A stretch of 64,000 nt of DNA. Source: Dysgonomonas sp. UBA7710 (GTDB lineage: Bacteria > Bacteroidota > Bacteroidia > Bacteroidales > Dysgonomonadaceae). The translations under genes were made by a program, and so were the position numbers. The stretch is taken from NCBI RefSeq assembly GCF_002482385.1, contig NZ_DLFW01000004.1, forward strand, positions 20,088 to 84,087, read 5' to 3'. This document shows, one piece after another, positions 45,547 through 54,067 of the stretch. The notes under the pieces were generated by a model, which saw nothing but the letters and a program-made list of their open reading frames with translations, was not told the DNA's origin and made no database searches. Positions within the stretch are counted from its first letter, which is position 1. The number at the start of each line of letters is the position of its first letter.

Positions 45547-47223
45547 TTAATTTTTCTTTATTATGCCTATTTTCATTACCATAGATTCAAATTCTTCGCG
45601 AGGCACGGCGGCTTTATTCCGAACTCTGGTGCGATAGCTATAAATGGTATTTGCTGAATAGTGTAAAAAGCTTGCAATTTTAGAACTGTCGGTTATTCCC
45701 AGTCTTATTAATGCAAATATACGAAGTTCTACGTTCAATAGTTCGTTTGGTTTTAATATAAATTGTCCGTCTCTCACCAATAGGGAGTTAAATTCCTCAA
45801 CAAAGTTAGGGTATAAATGTAAAAATATATTGTCAAAGTTTTCATAAAGCTCTTTCAATTCATTATCAATCATCTCTCTGGATTTTAATATCTTGTATAA
45901 TTCATCCAGCTTCTTCTCCACCGCTTTTTTATTGAGTGTATTTTGATACTTTTCGAGTTTATTAATGTATGTCGAGCATAAATCAAGGAAATGTCCTATA
46001 TATGCTTCCTTGATTTGGTTTGCTTCTGACAGTTCATTATTTACATCTGAGAGTTCTTTGTTTACGTCATTGAGTTGATTAATCGTGGATTGTAGATCGA
46101 TGTTGAGTTCATTCAGTTTTACGTTAGTGTGGTAGAGTTCCTTGCGTATACGGGCAACTCTCTTCATTTGCCTGTACACATATATTATTGCCATAATCAG
46201 AAATATAGATAATATACTGACAAGAATGAGGAATAGTTGCAGTTCCGATTTTTGCTTGTTCACGTTTTCCTGATAGGCAGAGTCTATAATCGGGAATATC
46301 TGAGAAACTTCATATGTTCTCAATCGTGCATTGCAGAACATTGCATCTTCCATCGACGATTTAATGCAATCATAAGCTCTTTCTACTTCACCTGTTTCGT
46401 ATAAGACAGAAGCTAAAGCCTGCATGGATGCGTTCTCTTTGATTGCATTTTTTATATCACAGATAGCGGATATAGCATAATAGTGTTTTTGTAGACCAAT
46501 GCTTCCCTCTTTTTTGTAAATGTTTGCAAGTGCATACGCAAGTACAGCCTTTTCATGAGTGTCGGATTTCGTCTGGTTTAAAAGCTCCTGTAGTATTTGT
46601 CGGGCTTCTGTTAACTTGTTCTCATCATACAGTTTTTCAGCATATACTATTTTATAGTGATTGGATTTTTTATCCAGAACATTGAGTAATGAATCCCGAT
46701 ATAATTTACTCTTCTCTACATATATGCGAGTATAGAGGTTATTATTTGAATAATAGTTATATAATTGTTTATAACAATCGTAATACTTAATTAATAACCA
46801 GTCGGGAAGATTCTTGTTATTTATTGATTTAAGAATATCGATTGCTTCTATGTACATTCCTGCAACGATATATAATGATACTAGGTCTAATTGAGATTCG
46901 TAAGTCCATACCGGACGATTTAGTTTTTTTGCTATAGCGGTATTTTCCCTTGCATAATAAATTGCAGAATCTGATATATAAGTTTTGTATTCATTATAGA
47001 GTTTAAGATTAATGTCATATCGCTGTTCCGATGTAATATTGGGCGTTTTGAGCATTTTCTTTATTTCGGATATTCCATCTTCTTTTTCTGCCATGTATAC
47101 CTCTTTATGTTCTACCAGTTTATAAAGGGAAATAAGTATTGTATCTTGTGATATTTTTGAAAAAACATCACTAATGAAAAATAATAGTATAATGAGGGAA
47201 AGTATTTTTTTCATCGATAGCAT
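45547..47223 (-). CDS. SusR-like membrane transcriptional regulator
   Basis: A 558-residue one-protein regulator. It has a signal/anchor at the N-terminus (SLIILLFFISDVFS), a periplasmic helical TPR-like sensor (about 25-325) and a membrane helix (about 330-352; LQLFLILVSILSIFLIMAII). A coiled coil follows (about 360-410; LNELNIDLQSTINQLNDVN), then a C-terminal HTH (about 480-545; LNVELRIFALIRLGITDSSK). This is the plan of SusR, which senses maltose in the Bacteroides starch locus. The Bacteroides thetaiotaomicron dextran locus also has a SusR-like protein. It ends 220 bases upstream of susC and probably activates the dextran block. ATG 47214 is an equally possible start. Confidence 0.88.
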   Translation of the reverse strand: MLSMKKILSLIILLFFISDVFSKISQDTILISLYKLVEHKEVYMAEKEDGISEIKKMLKTPNITSEQRYDINLKLYNEYKTYISDSAIYYARENTAIAKKLNRPVWTYESQLDLVSLYIVAGMYIEAIDILKSINNKNLPDWLLIKYYDCYKQLYNYYSNNNLYTRIYVEKSKLYRDSLLNVLDKKSNHYKIVYAEKLYDENKLTEARQILQELLNQTKSDTHEKAVLAYALANIYKKEGSIGLQKHYYAISAICDIKNAIKENASMQALASVLYETGEVERAYDCIKSSMEDAMFCNARLRTYEVSQIFPIIDSAYQENVNKQKSELQLFLILVSILSIFLIMAIIYVYRQMKRVARIRKELYHTNVKLNELNIDLQSTINQLNDVNKELSDVNNELSEANQIKEAYIGHFLDLCSTYINKLEKYQNTLNKKAVEKKLDELYKILKSREMIDNELKELYENFDNIFLHLYPNFVEEFNSLLVRDGQFILKPNELLNVELRIFALIRLGITDSSKIASFLHYSANTIYSYRTRVRNKAAVPREEFESMVMKIGIIKKN

Positions 47224-47637
47224 AGGACTTTAAGCAAAGTTAGTAAAATATATCTTTGTATAGTAGAGTGAATTATTGATTTATGAGTTTTTATCTTTCA
47301 TTTCAGAAATCGGGTATTCCACTTCATATAATGAGGCCAATTTGATTATACAGGAGAAGGGATAATTCAGATTCTTTTGACGGGATATTCCGAATGATTT
47401 TTACAAAATCAATTGTTTCTTGTCCAGGAACGCTTTATTGTATTTTTCCATTATTGTAATATTGACGTTGAATTACGGATAATAATGAGGTGAAATGAAA
47501 TAAAATTAAAAAAAAAGATATTTTAGCTAATATGGAAGGTTGGTTCTAAGTATTTGTATATAATGTTTTTATCATTATTTTATATGAAAACAGGAGTAGC
47601 AACTCTTTTTATGACATACATTTTTTAGAAGTATAAA
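47224..47637. other. Non-coding stretch before the tRNA
   Basis: No gene recognised in about 410 bases. Short open stretches on the minus strand carry no recognisable protein. Confidence 0.5.
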
Positions 47638-47668
47638 TTTGGATAATAAATATTTTCTACTACCTTTG
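47638..47668 (+). promoter_or_regulatory. Bacteroidetes-type promoter of tRNA-Lys
   Basis: TTTG (47638-47641) and TACCTTTG (47661-47668) with 19 bases between them match the -33/-7 consensus. The mature tRNA begins 26 bases later. Confidence 0.75.
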
Positions 47669-47694
47669 CACTCGCTTTAGTAAAGCAACAGGGA

Positions 47695-47767
47695 GATTCC
47701 GTAGCTCAGCAGGTAGAGCACATCACTTTTAATGATGGGGTCCTGGGTTCGAGCCCCAGCGGGATCA
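47695..47767 (+). tRNA. tRNA-Lys (anticodon TTT)
   Basis: The full 73-base cloverleaf can be drawn. The acceptor stem is GATTCCG with CGGGATC (one G-T pair) plus discriminator A. The D arm contains GCTCAGCAGGTAGAGC. The anticodon arm is CATCA-CTTTTAA-TGATG, giving anticodon TTT, and the T arm is CTGGG-TTCGAGC-CCCAG. CCA is not encoded. An integrase gene follows in the same direction, so its 3' end is the probable attachment site of the mobile element. Confidence 0.97.
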
Positions 47768-47791
47768 CTAGCAAATGACGCAAAAAGAAGT

Positions 47792-47831
47792 AAAGCCTTG
47801 ATTTTCAGTAGAAAGTCAAGGCTTTTTCTTT
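47792..47831 (+). terminator. Intrinsic terminator after tRNA-Lys
   Basis: AAAGCCTTGA (47792-47801) pairs with TCAAGGCTTT (47816-47825), followed by TTCTTTT. It lies 25 bases after the tRNA. Confidence 0.85.
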
Positions 47832-47879
47832 TGTCCAAATAGGCAAAAAAGGGCAATTTACGACAGTATATACATGCCT

Positions 47880-47921
47880 AAATCGTGGACAAGCAAGCGT
47901 GCGAAAAATGGTCCACGATTT
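47880..47921. repeat. Perfect 11-bp inverted repeat between tRNA and integrase
   Basis: AAATCGTGGAC (47880-47890) and GTCCACGATTT (47911-47921) with a 20-base spacer containing AAGCAAGCGTGCG. The position suits integrase/excisionase arm sites or an integrase operator. It is not followed by a T run. Confidence 0.7.
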
Positions 47922-48007
47922 TGAGAATTAGTCATTATTTGTCAGCAACTTACCTTATGACTACTTGATGGTTTAAACGTAATTTTAACCACAAAAAAAG
48001 TAGTAAA

Positions 48008-49225
48008 ATGAAACAAAAATCCTTCCATGTTTTATTCTTTCTCAAAAAGAATAAAATCAAAGCAAACGGAGAAGCCCCAATCTCAATGAGAATCACGGTA
48101 GACAGACAGTTTTGTGAAATGTTTATCCGAAGAAGTACACTTGTCGAGAATTGGGATCAGACCAAAGGGAAACTAAAAACCAAAGACAAGCTATCAACCG
48201 AGATCAATATGTATATTGATACGGTCAGAACTAAAATTCAGAATATCCACAGGCAACTCGAAGCCGACAACCTCGAAATATCTGCAAAAGAGATCTGTAA
48301 CCGCTTTTGTGGTGTTGAAGATAAACACAAAACCTTACTTGACGTTTTCGAGGAACATAATAAAGAAATCAAACTGTTAGAAGGTAAGGGTTATGCACAA
48401 AAGACAATTATCCGCTTCGAGGGTACAGTCCGATATTTGAAGGAGTTCTTAAAGAAAGAGTATAAGAAGTCCGATATCAATCTGAAGGATATTGATCTAC
48501 CCTTCATTCAAAAATTCGATACCTTTTTAAAGACCGAGAAGAACTGCGCCCAAAACACCGCTATCACCCGATTGAAGCAGGTAAAGAAAATTATGCGTAT
48601 TGCTTATTCTAATGACTGGATTCAGAAAGACCCTTTTATGACTTACCGATTCAAGTTCGAGGAAACTAATATCGAATTCCTGACACAGGAAGAATTGAAC
48701 TCCATTATCCAGAAGGATTTTTCTATTGAAAGACTAAGTACGGTCAAAGATATTTTTCTCTTCCAGTGCTTTACAGGATTGGCATTTTCGGATATTGAGC
48801 AATTAAAGTCTGAGCATTTAGTAAAGGATAATAACGGCTCATTATGGATTCGCAAGAATAGGCAGAAGACTAACAATATGTGCAATATTCCTCTGATAAC
48901 GGCAGCTAAAATGTTAATAGACAAATATGCAGATCATCCTGAGTGTATTGAGAAGAATGTATTATTTCCTGTACCTACCAATCAACGGATGAATTCCTAT
49001 TTGAAGGAGATTGCTGATTCATGCGGAATTACGAAGAAGCTTAGCACGCATGTAGCCCGACATACAGCGGCTACAATTGTATTTTTAGCCAATAAAGTAT
49101 CGTTGGAAAATGTAGCTAAGATATTGGGGCATTCAAATGTTCGTACGACTCAGCATTATGCAAAAGTGTTGGATAGCTCTATTATGAGAGATATTCAAGA
49201 AGTGGATAAGAAATTCTCTCTCTAA
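48008..49225 (+). CDS. int: Tyrosine recombinase (element integrase)
   Basis: A 405-residue integrase of the Bacteroidetes mobile-element group. It has an N-terminal arm-binding domain (about 1-95; VLFFLKKNKIKANGEAPISMRI), a SAM-like core-binding domain (about 105-205) and a catalytic domain (about 220-400). Catalytic parts are HVARHTAATIVF (His-x-x-Arg), LGHSNVRTTQHYAKV with the nucleophile Tyr near 392, and the first box FTGLAFSDIEQL. There the usual Arg after TGL is Ala, a change common among Bacteroidetes integrases. It is the first gene after tRNA-Lys and probably integrates into its 3' end. A large structured terminator follows. Confidence 0.93.
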   Translation: MKQKSFHVLFFLKKNKIKANGEAPISMRITVDRQFCEMFIRRSTLVENWDQTKGKLKTKDKLSTEINMYIDTVRTKIQNIHRQLEADNLEISAKEICNRFCGVEDKHKTLLDVFEEHNKEIKLLEGKGYAQKTIIRFEGTVRYLKEFLKKEYKKSDINLKDIDLPFIQKFDTFLKTEKNCAQNTAITRLKQVKKIMRIAYSNDWIQKDPFMTYRFKFEETNIEFLTQEELNSIIQKDFSIERLSTVKDIFLFQCFTGLAFSDIEQLKSEHLVKDNNGSLWIRKNRQKTNNMCNIPLITAAKMLIDKYADHPECIEKNVLFPVPTNQRMNSYLKEIADSCGITKKLSTHVARHTAATIVFLANKVSLENVAKILGHSNVRTTQHYAKVLDSSIMRDIQEVDKKFSL

Positions 49226-49260
49226 GTCTCTTTTCTTTCATCTGAACACAAATGTATTAT

Positions 49261-49367
49261 AAGAGAATAATTTAATCAAGGTCAAGCCCTTCGGGTTCAC
49301 TCAAAGAATCTTCCTTTTTTCAAAAGCGTATTCTTTGGTAAAACCTTGCTTTTATTATTCTCTTTTT
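49261..49367 (+). terminator. Large nested hairpin with T run after the integrase
   Basis: Outer arms AGAGAATAAT (49261-49270) and ATTATTCTCT (49353-49362) are perfect. Inside, CAAGGT (49276-49281) pairs with ACCTTG (49342-49347) and CAAAGAAT (49301-49308) with ATTCTTTG (49329-49336). The left side also holds its own small hairpin AAGCCC-TTC-GGGTT. A TTTTT run follows the outer stem. It could be a terminator or a structured RNA. Confidence 0.65.
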
Positions 49368-49462
49368 AAATGGGGTGTTTATCAGTTAAAAAAAAAGTTT
49401 CATAAAAATCTATGTAATGAAACCAATCTTTGATTTGGGTATGTAAATCCGAGTTTCAGCTA

Positions 49463-49492
49463 CTTATTCAAAATATATCCAAAATATCTTTG
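49463..49492 (+). promoter_or_regulatory. Candidate promoter of the first SDR gene
   Basis: TATCTTTG at 49485-49492 is a perfect -7 element. TTTC at 49463-49466 is a weak -33 at 18 bases. The ATG is 27 bases downstream. Confidence 0.55.
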
Positions 49493-49518
49493 CCATGTAA
49501 TAACTAAAAATCAAAAAA

Positions 49519-50355
49519 ATGGATAATAAAAAGGTATGGTTTATAACCGGAGCGTCAAAAGGAATAGGATTGTCGTTAGTGAAAGCATTATTGGCTCAAA
49601 ACTATGCTGTTGCTGCCACTTCCAGGACTATTCAATCCTTAAAAGAACAAGTTGGCGAAAAAGCTAATTTTCTTCCATTGGAAGTAAATCTAGTAGATGA
49701 AACTAGTGTTAAAGATGCTATAAACAAAACGATTGATCATTTCGGAAGGATTGATGTAGTTGTTAATAATGCCGGATATGGTCAATTGGGAACGATTGAA
49801 GAGTTAACTGATGAAGAAACCCGAAAGAATTTTGATATCAATGTTTTCGGATCGTTGAATGTTATTCGACATGTAATGCCATTTATGCGTATGAAGAAGT
49901 CTGGACACATCATTAATATATCTTCTATTGGTGGATTTACTGGTGCATATGCTGGTGTTGGAATCTATTGTGCTACCAAATTTGCTGTTGCGGGATTAAC
50001 TGAAGCCTTATCAGCAGAAGCTAAAGAATTTGGTATTTCGGTAACAGTGGTTTATCCGGGTGTATTTCGCACTAATTTTTTGGAGCAAGATTCAATTAGT
50101 TTACCAAAAAAATCAATTGTAGAATATACAGAGGGACGAAAAGTTGAATCTTTTCATATTAATGAACTGAATGGAAATCAGCAAGGAAATCCTGAAAAAG
50201 CAGCAGTAGCTTTTATCAAAATAACAGAAACAGCTAATCCTCCTTTACACCTTTTCTTGGGTAGTGATGCTTTCAAACAAGCTCAAGGCAAAATTGAAGT
50301 AGTAGAAAAGGCATTGAATGACAATGAAACTCTTAGCAGATCAACAGATTTTTAA
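49519..50355 (+). CDS. SDR-family oxidoreductase
   Basis: A 278-residue classical short-chain dehydrogenase. The cofactor loop is TGASKGIGLSL, followed by NNAGYG, the catalytic Ser in NISSIGGFTG and Tyr-x-x-x-Lys in GIYCATKFAV. The substrate loop (VTVVYPGVFRTNFLE) is of the type found in the SDR5-like oxidoreductases often annotated as SDR family. NADP preference is suggested by SRT after the second strand (AATSRTIQSL). The substrate is unknown. It has its own promoter and terminator and precedes an AraC regulator gene, a common pairing in Bacteroidetes cargo. Confidence 0.9.
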   Translation: MDNKKVWFITGASKGIGLSLVKALLAQNYAVAATSRTIQSLKEQVGEKANFLPLEVNLVDETSVKDAINKTIDHFGRIDVVVNNAGYGQLGTIEELTDEETRKNFDINVFGSLNVIRHVMPFMRMKKSGHIINISSIGGFTGAYAGVGIYCATKFAVAGLTEALSAEAKEFGISVTVVYPGVFRTNFLEQDSISLPKKSIVEYTEGRKVESFHINELNGNQQGNPEKAAVAFIKITETANPPLHLFLGSDAFKQAQGKIEVVEKALNDNETLSRSTDF

Positions 50356-50358
50356 CTA

Positions 50359-50399
50359 TAAAAAAGCCGTATTACAGGTAATAGGTAGTACGGTTTTTT
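50359..50399 (+). terminator. Intrinsic terminator after the first SDR gene
   Basis: An A-rich left arm ending in GCCGTA (about 50361-50371) pairs with TACGG followed by TTTTTT (about 50389-50398). It overlaps the promoter region of the next gene. Confidence 0.65.
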
Positions 50400-50417
50400 C
50401 ATACTTTTACAAGTAAT

Positions 50418-51332
50418 ATGGAGAACAAGAAAATACATATCTGTAACACTATTACTGAGTTTCACAAAATGTGTAATCTCCCGAAACCCGAACATCCTTT
50501 AATCAGTCTGGTTGATTATGGGTTAGTGGAATATCAGACAGATGGAAATGAAATTAGTTGGATACAATATTTTTATTCTGTTGGTTTAAAACGCGATATT
50601 CAAGGAAAGTTCAGGTACGGACAATTGCCATACGACTTTGATGAAGGAGTGGTTGCATTTGTGGCTCCAGGTCAGTTAGTAAATATTATTGTTGAAGAAT
50701 CTGAAATAAAGCCATCTGGATGGGTTCTATTAATCCATCCGGATTTCTTATGGAATACATCTTTGGCAAAGAATATCAAAAAATATGATTTCTTTGGTTA
50801 TAAAGTCAATGAAGCATTATTCGTTTCAGAGAAAGAAGAGAATATTCTTTCCGACCTTATACATAATATCCGTCGTGAATATCATTCCAATATTGATAAC
50901 TTCACTCAGAGTATTATTATTTCTCAAATAGAATTATTACTCAACTATTTTGAACGTTTTTACCGTAGACAATTTATCACACGAAGAAAAGGAAATCATC
51001 AAATTCTGGAAAAATTAGAAATAATCTTGGATGAATATTTCTCTGAAAATTTGGTGAATAAAGGGTTACCTACCGCCCATTATTTAGCAGAGAAGTTGAA
51101 TATTTCTCCCAATTACTTAGGGACCTTGCTCAAATCTTTAACAAGTATGACAACACAACAACACATCCATGAAAAGTTGATTGCTCAAGCTAAAGAAAAG
51201 CTATCCACTTCAACTCTTTCGGTTAGTGAAATTGCATATGAATTAGGATTTGAACAACCACAATCTTTTAGCAGGTTCTTTAAATCAAAAACACAGCAAT
51301 CGCCACTTGAGTTTAGAGCAAGTTTTAACTGA
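50418..51332 (+). CDS. AraC-family transcriptional regulator
   Basis: A 304-residue regulator with an N-terminal cupin-like sensor (about 1-180) and a C-terminal double HTH (about 195-304). The HTH shows HYLAEKLNISPNYLGTLLKS and SVSEIAYELGFEQPQSFSRF followed by FKSKTQQSPLEFR. It probably senses a small molecule and controls the SDR gene just upstream or the oxidoreductase further on. Length is normal. The ligand is unknown. Confidence 0.9.
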   Translation: MENKKIHICNTITEFHKMCNLPKPEHPLISLVDYGLVEYQTDGNEISWIQYFYSVGLKRDIQGKFRYGQLPYDFDEGVVAFVAPGQLVNIIVEESEIKPSGWVLLIHPDFLWNTSLAKNIKKYDFFGYKVNEALFVSEKEENILSDLIHNIRREYHSNIDNFTQSIIISQIELLLNYFERFYRRQFITRRKGNHQILEKLEIILDEYFSENLVNKGLPTAHYLAEKLNISPNYLGTLLKSLTSMTTQQHIHEKLIAQAKEKLSTSTLSVSEIAYELGFEQPQSFSRFFKSKTQQSPLEFRASFN

Positions 51333-51413
51333 ACAATGTCATCTCTTTTCAATAATAATCTACAAAAATATGATGTTAAAAAAAATATCTATTCATAATA
51401 AAACATCCCACCA

Positions 51414-51842
51414 ATGTCGCCAATTGGAACCGGAGATTTTAATGTTTTCTGTTTGGAAGATAGTATTGGAGGCACATTGCTAGCAGCTTACTCTCGCTAT
51501 GATTTTTTTAAATAATGCTGATTCGGGGAACACATCGCTGCCATTATGCAGATAAAAGTATAAATATCAATGGCAGCACACTTTTTTTTAAATCCGACCA
51601 TTCCATATAAGTTTGAACGACTAGAAGACTGCCCTACTGGCTTTTTTTGTGTTTTTAAAGAATCTTTCTTTACAGATAGCTATAGAAACGGGATCCATGA
51701 CCTTCCTTTGTTTATTTCTGGAAGAAAACCGATATATCATTTAGACCAAAGTCAAGATCAGGAAATTGTTGACCTCTATCAGAAGATGCTAAACGAAATT
51801 AATAATAATTATCGTTATAAGTACGATCTATACCGAACTTAA
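51414..51842 (+). pseudogene. Decayed AraC-family regulator (sensor domain only, two frameshifts)
   Basis: Three frames joined together give one AraC-type sensor domain. The first runs from ATG 51414 (MSPIGTGDFNVFCLEDS) to YSRYDFFK at about 51510. The frame then shifts and continues IMLIRGTHRCHYADKSIN to about 51585. It shifts again and continues FFLNPTIPYKFERLEDCPTG to DLYRT and a stop at 51842. The shift points are an A/T run (51503-51513) and a run of eight T (51582-51589). The HTH half is missing. In the intact family the segment PYKYDL is followed by the linker and HTH. The 90-codon frame at 51570 is its last piece, not a separate gene. Confidence 0.75.
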
Positions 51843-51912
51843 GTTCTTCAAATAAATAGGGATAGAGACTTATTTATTAAAGTAGTTTAATTTTATTCTC
51901 CTCTTCATTTAA

Positions 51913-51920
51913 TAATTTTG
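51913..51920 (+). promoter_or_regulatory. Candidate -7 element of the SnoaL-like gene
   Basis: TAATTTTG matches TAnnTTTG and ends 24 bases before the ATG at 51945. Confidence 0.5.
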
Positions 51921-51944
51921 TGTTATAATTAAATACATACAATA

Positions 51945-52328
51945 ATGAATACAGTAGAAGAAATGATAACGCAATATGTTATCGCTTGGAACCAAAAAGA
52001 TTTAGCATCTTACAAAAGAGAATTCTCTAAAATTTGGGCAGAAGAAGCTGAATATATAGATCAATTTGGTCATTATAATAATGTTGAAGAATTGGCTACG
52101 TTTGCCTATGAATCACTCAAGATTATTCCTGACCGGGTTTTTGAAATACACAAAAAAGCCGAGCATCATCATAATTATGGTAAGTATGAATGGAAAGCTA
52201 CTTTTGGCGGAGGTGTAAATATTGGAGTAGACTTCTTTGAATACGATGATAATTTTAAAATAACCAAACTGGTTAGTTTTTTTTCTCTTCCGGAAGATTA
52301 TCCAGTAGAGAAATTAGGATTAAACTAA
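51945..52328 (+). CDS. SnoaL-like (NTF2-fold) protein
   Basis: A 127-residue protein with the pattern of the SnoaL/NTF2-like superfamily: an N-terminal helix (TQYVIAWNQKDLASYKREF), a short helix with WAEEAEYID, and a C-terminal curved sheet (YEWKATFGGGVNIGVDFFEYDDNFKITKLVSFF). Members are isomerases, hydrolases or accessory proteins of the next-door oxidoreductase. It precedes an SDR gene by 47 bases, so a shared pathway is likely. No catalytic residues can be named. Confidence 0.8.
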   Translation: MNTVEEMITQYVIAWNQKDLASYKREFSKIWAEEAEYIDQFGHYNNVEELATFAYESLKIIPDRVFEIHKKAEHHHNYGKYEWKATFGGGVNIGVDFFEYDDNFKITKLVSFFSLPEDYPVEKLGLN

Positions 52329-52375
52329 TTTAGATTGTATACCAATATATTTTTCGTCTATATAAATAAAGAAAT

Positions 52376-53107
52376 ATGAGAACAGTATTAATAACAGGTG
52401 CAAATAAAGGAATTGGTTTTGAAACGGCAAAGCAAATGGCAGCCTTAGGTTATTTTGTGTATCTGGGAAGTAGAAATAAAGAGAAGGGAGAGAAAGCTGT
52501 GTTAGCTTTACATGAACTGGGATTTTTTAATATTGCACCTTTACATATCGATATAGCAGATAGCACATCAATAAAAGCAGCAAAAGCTGAATTGGAAAAG
52601 AAAGTTGAATCGTTGGATATACTTATTAATAATGCAGGAATTCTTGGTACCATGCCACAAGAACCATCTACGACAAGTATTGAAAATTATAAAGATGTTT
52701 TTCAAACCAATGTATTTGGAACTATTGAAGTGACACAACAATTTTTAGATCTTTTGAGAAAATCAGAATCCCCAAGAATAGTCAATGTTTCAAGTGAAGT
52801 CGGTTCTTTAATGGAAAATAGTGATCCTAATTGGATAAAGTACGATTCCGTGAAACCGTTTTTTGCTGTTTACGGAGCATCCAAATCTGCTATCAATGCA
52901 TATACTATAGCACTAGCTTATGAATTAAGAAATACAAATTTTAAAGTGAATAGTGTTACTCCGGGGCATACGGCTACAGATTTCAACAATTACAAAGGCT
53001 TTAAAACAGTTGAAGAAGGTGCTCAACCAATAGTTCAATGTGCTATACTCCCAGATAAAGGAGCAACCGGAAAGTTTTATAGTGCGGAAGGAGAAGTTAA
53101 ATGGTAA
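52376..53107 (+). CDS. SDR-family NAD(P)-dependent oxidoreductase
   Basis: A 243-residue short-chain dehydrogenase with TGANKGIGFETAKQMA, NNAGILG, catalytic Ser in VNVSSEVGSL and Tyr-x-x-x-Lys in FAVYGASKSAINAY. The asparagine-containing TGANKGIG loop and GSRN after strand 2 resemble the carbonyl-reductase-like SDRs. It follows the SnoaL-like gene in the same direction and converges on a Crp/Fnr gene. Substrate unknown. Confidence 0.9.
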   Translation: MRTVLITGANKGIGFETAKQMAALGYFVYLGSRNKEKGEKAVLALHELGFFNIAPLHIDIADSTSIKAAKAELEKKVESLDILINNAGILGTMPQEPSTTSIENYKDVFQTNVFGTIEVTQQFLDLLRKSESPRIVNVSSEVGSLMENSDPNWIKYDSVKPFFAVYGASKSAINAYTIALAYELRNTNFKVNSVTPGHTATDFNNYKGFKTVEEGAQPIVQCAILPDKGATGKFYSAEGEVKW

Positions 53108-53157
53108 AGCCAATTAATCTATACAGATTTTTTATGACCAAACGATTTACTGAAATT

Positions 53158-53730
53158 TCAGCTTCTTTGCTTTCTTATATTACTTAAAAACACGGTCGTT
53201 ATACCAAGATATGAAGCAATGTGTTTTTGTGAGATTCTTAACTCTAAAGTCGGATATTGTCTTTTAAAGAACTTATAGCGATCTTTTGCAGGTGCTGAAA
53301 GAACTAAGGACAAGCGACGTTGATATAACCCGAAAGCATTCTGAAACAGAATTCTAAAAAATCGCTCAAGCTTAGGGACTGAATGGAATAATTCTTCCAA
53401 ATCATGATGATGAATCCCTAAAAGTAGACTATCTTCTAATGCTTCTATGGAAAATCGGGAAGCTTTACCATTCGTAAAACTATAAATATCACAAGCCCAC
53501 CAATTTTCAGGGGCAAACAGCACATTTGTTTCTTTACCTGAGTCATCGGTTGAAAAAACTCTTAAACATCCTTTTTCCACAAAATAAAGCATGCGAGAAT
53601 ACCCTTTCTCCTGAAGAAGGAAATGATTCTTGGCGATTATTGTCTTTTGCACTTTAGCCGAAACCAAATCTAATTCTTCTGGCGAAAGGTTCACATGTCG
53701 TGCTAAATTTTTAAAAAGACTATTATACAT
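53158..53730 (-). CDS. Crp/Fnr-family transcriptional regulator
   Basis: A 190-residue protein with an N-terminal cyclic-nucleotide-binding-type barrel (about 25-120; FLLQEKGYSRMLYFVEKGCLRVF) and a short C-terminal HTH (ISQKHIASYLGITTVFLSNIRKQ). It has no Cys cluster for an iron-sulfur centre, so it is not an oxygen-sensing Fnr. The length is usual for the Bacteroidetes Crp/Fnr group. It may control the convergent SDR genes. The ligand is unknown. Confidence 0.88.
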   Translation of the reverse strand: MYNSLFKNLARHVNLSPEELDLVSAKVQKTIIAKNHFLLQEKGYSRMLYFVEKGCLRVFSTDDSGKETNVLFAPENWWACDIYSFTNGKASRFSIEALEDSLLLGIHHHDLEELFHSVPKLERFFRILFQNAFGLYQRRLSLVLSAPAKDRYKFFKRQYPTLELRISQKHIASYLGITTVFLSNIRKQRS

Positions 53731-54067
53731 TGTTTTATTTATGATAAGAAGATACCAGATTACTATTTGATAATAGTTTAACGAGCCAAAGAAATAGAAT
53801 GGGTAATATCTCAGATTTGAGATCAGGACTTTGGACTACCCAGTTTTTCATTGTTTCAAATGACTCTATCACAAAGATAGAATTTCTTTTTTAATACAAA
53901 TTCTATTGGAATTTTTCTCGTAGAATTTTTCTACGAAAAAAACTATGACTTCTGGTAAACCTATTGTTTTGATAATAAAAAACGGTATTTGATATAGTAT
54001 CAAATATCATTCAGCATACAGGGTTGATACCTTGATAGATAACTCGATTTATTAATTATTAAAACGT
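53731..54067. other. Non-coding, palindrome-rich stretch
   Basis: No gene. It holds ATCTCA-GATT-TGAGAT (53808-53823) inside a larger GGGTA...TACCC hairpin (53801-53841) followed by a T run. It also holds CGTAGA-ATTTT-TCTACG (53919-53935), flanked by T and A runs that lengthen the stem. The first could end a plus-strand transcript. Confidence 0.55.

Noticed and set aside
47224..47637. Possible protein remnant upstream of tRNA-Lys
   Set aside because: Short open stretches on the minus strand gave no family-like pattern convincing enough to report.
51250..51483. 77-codon open frame overlapping the end of the AraC gene
   Set aside because: It overlaps a well-supported coding end and shares its later part with the decayed AraC sensor in another frame.
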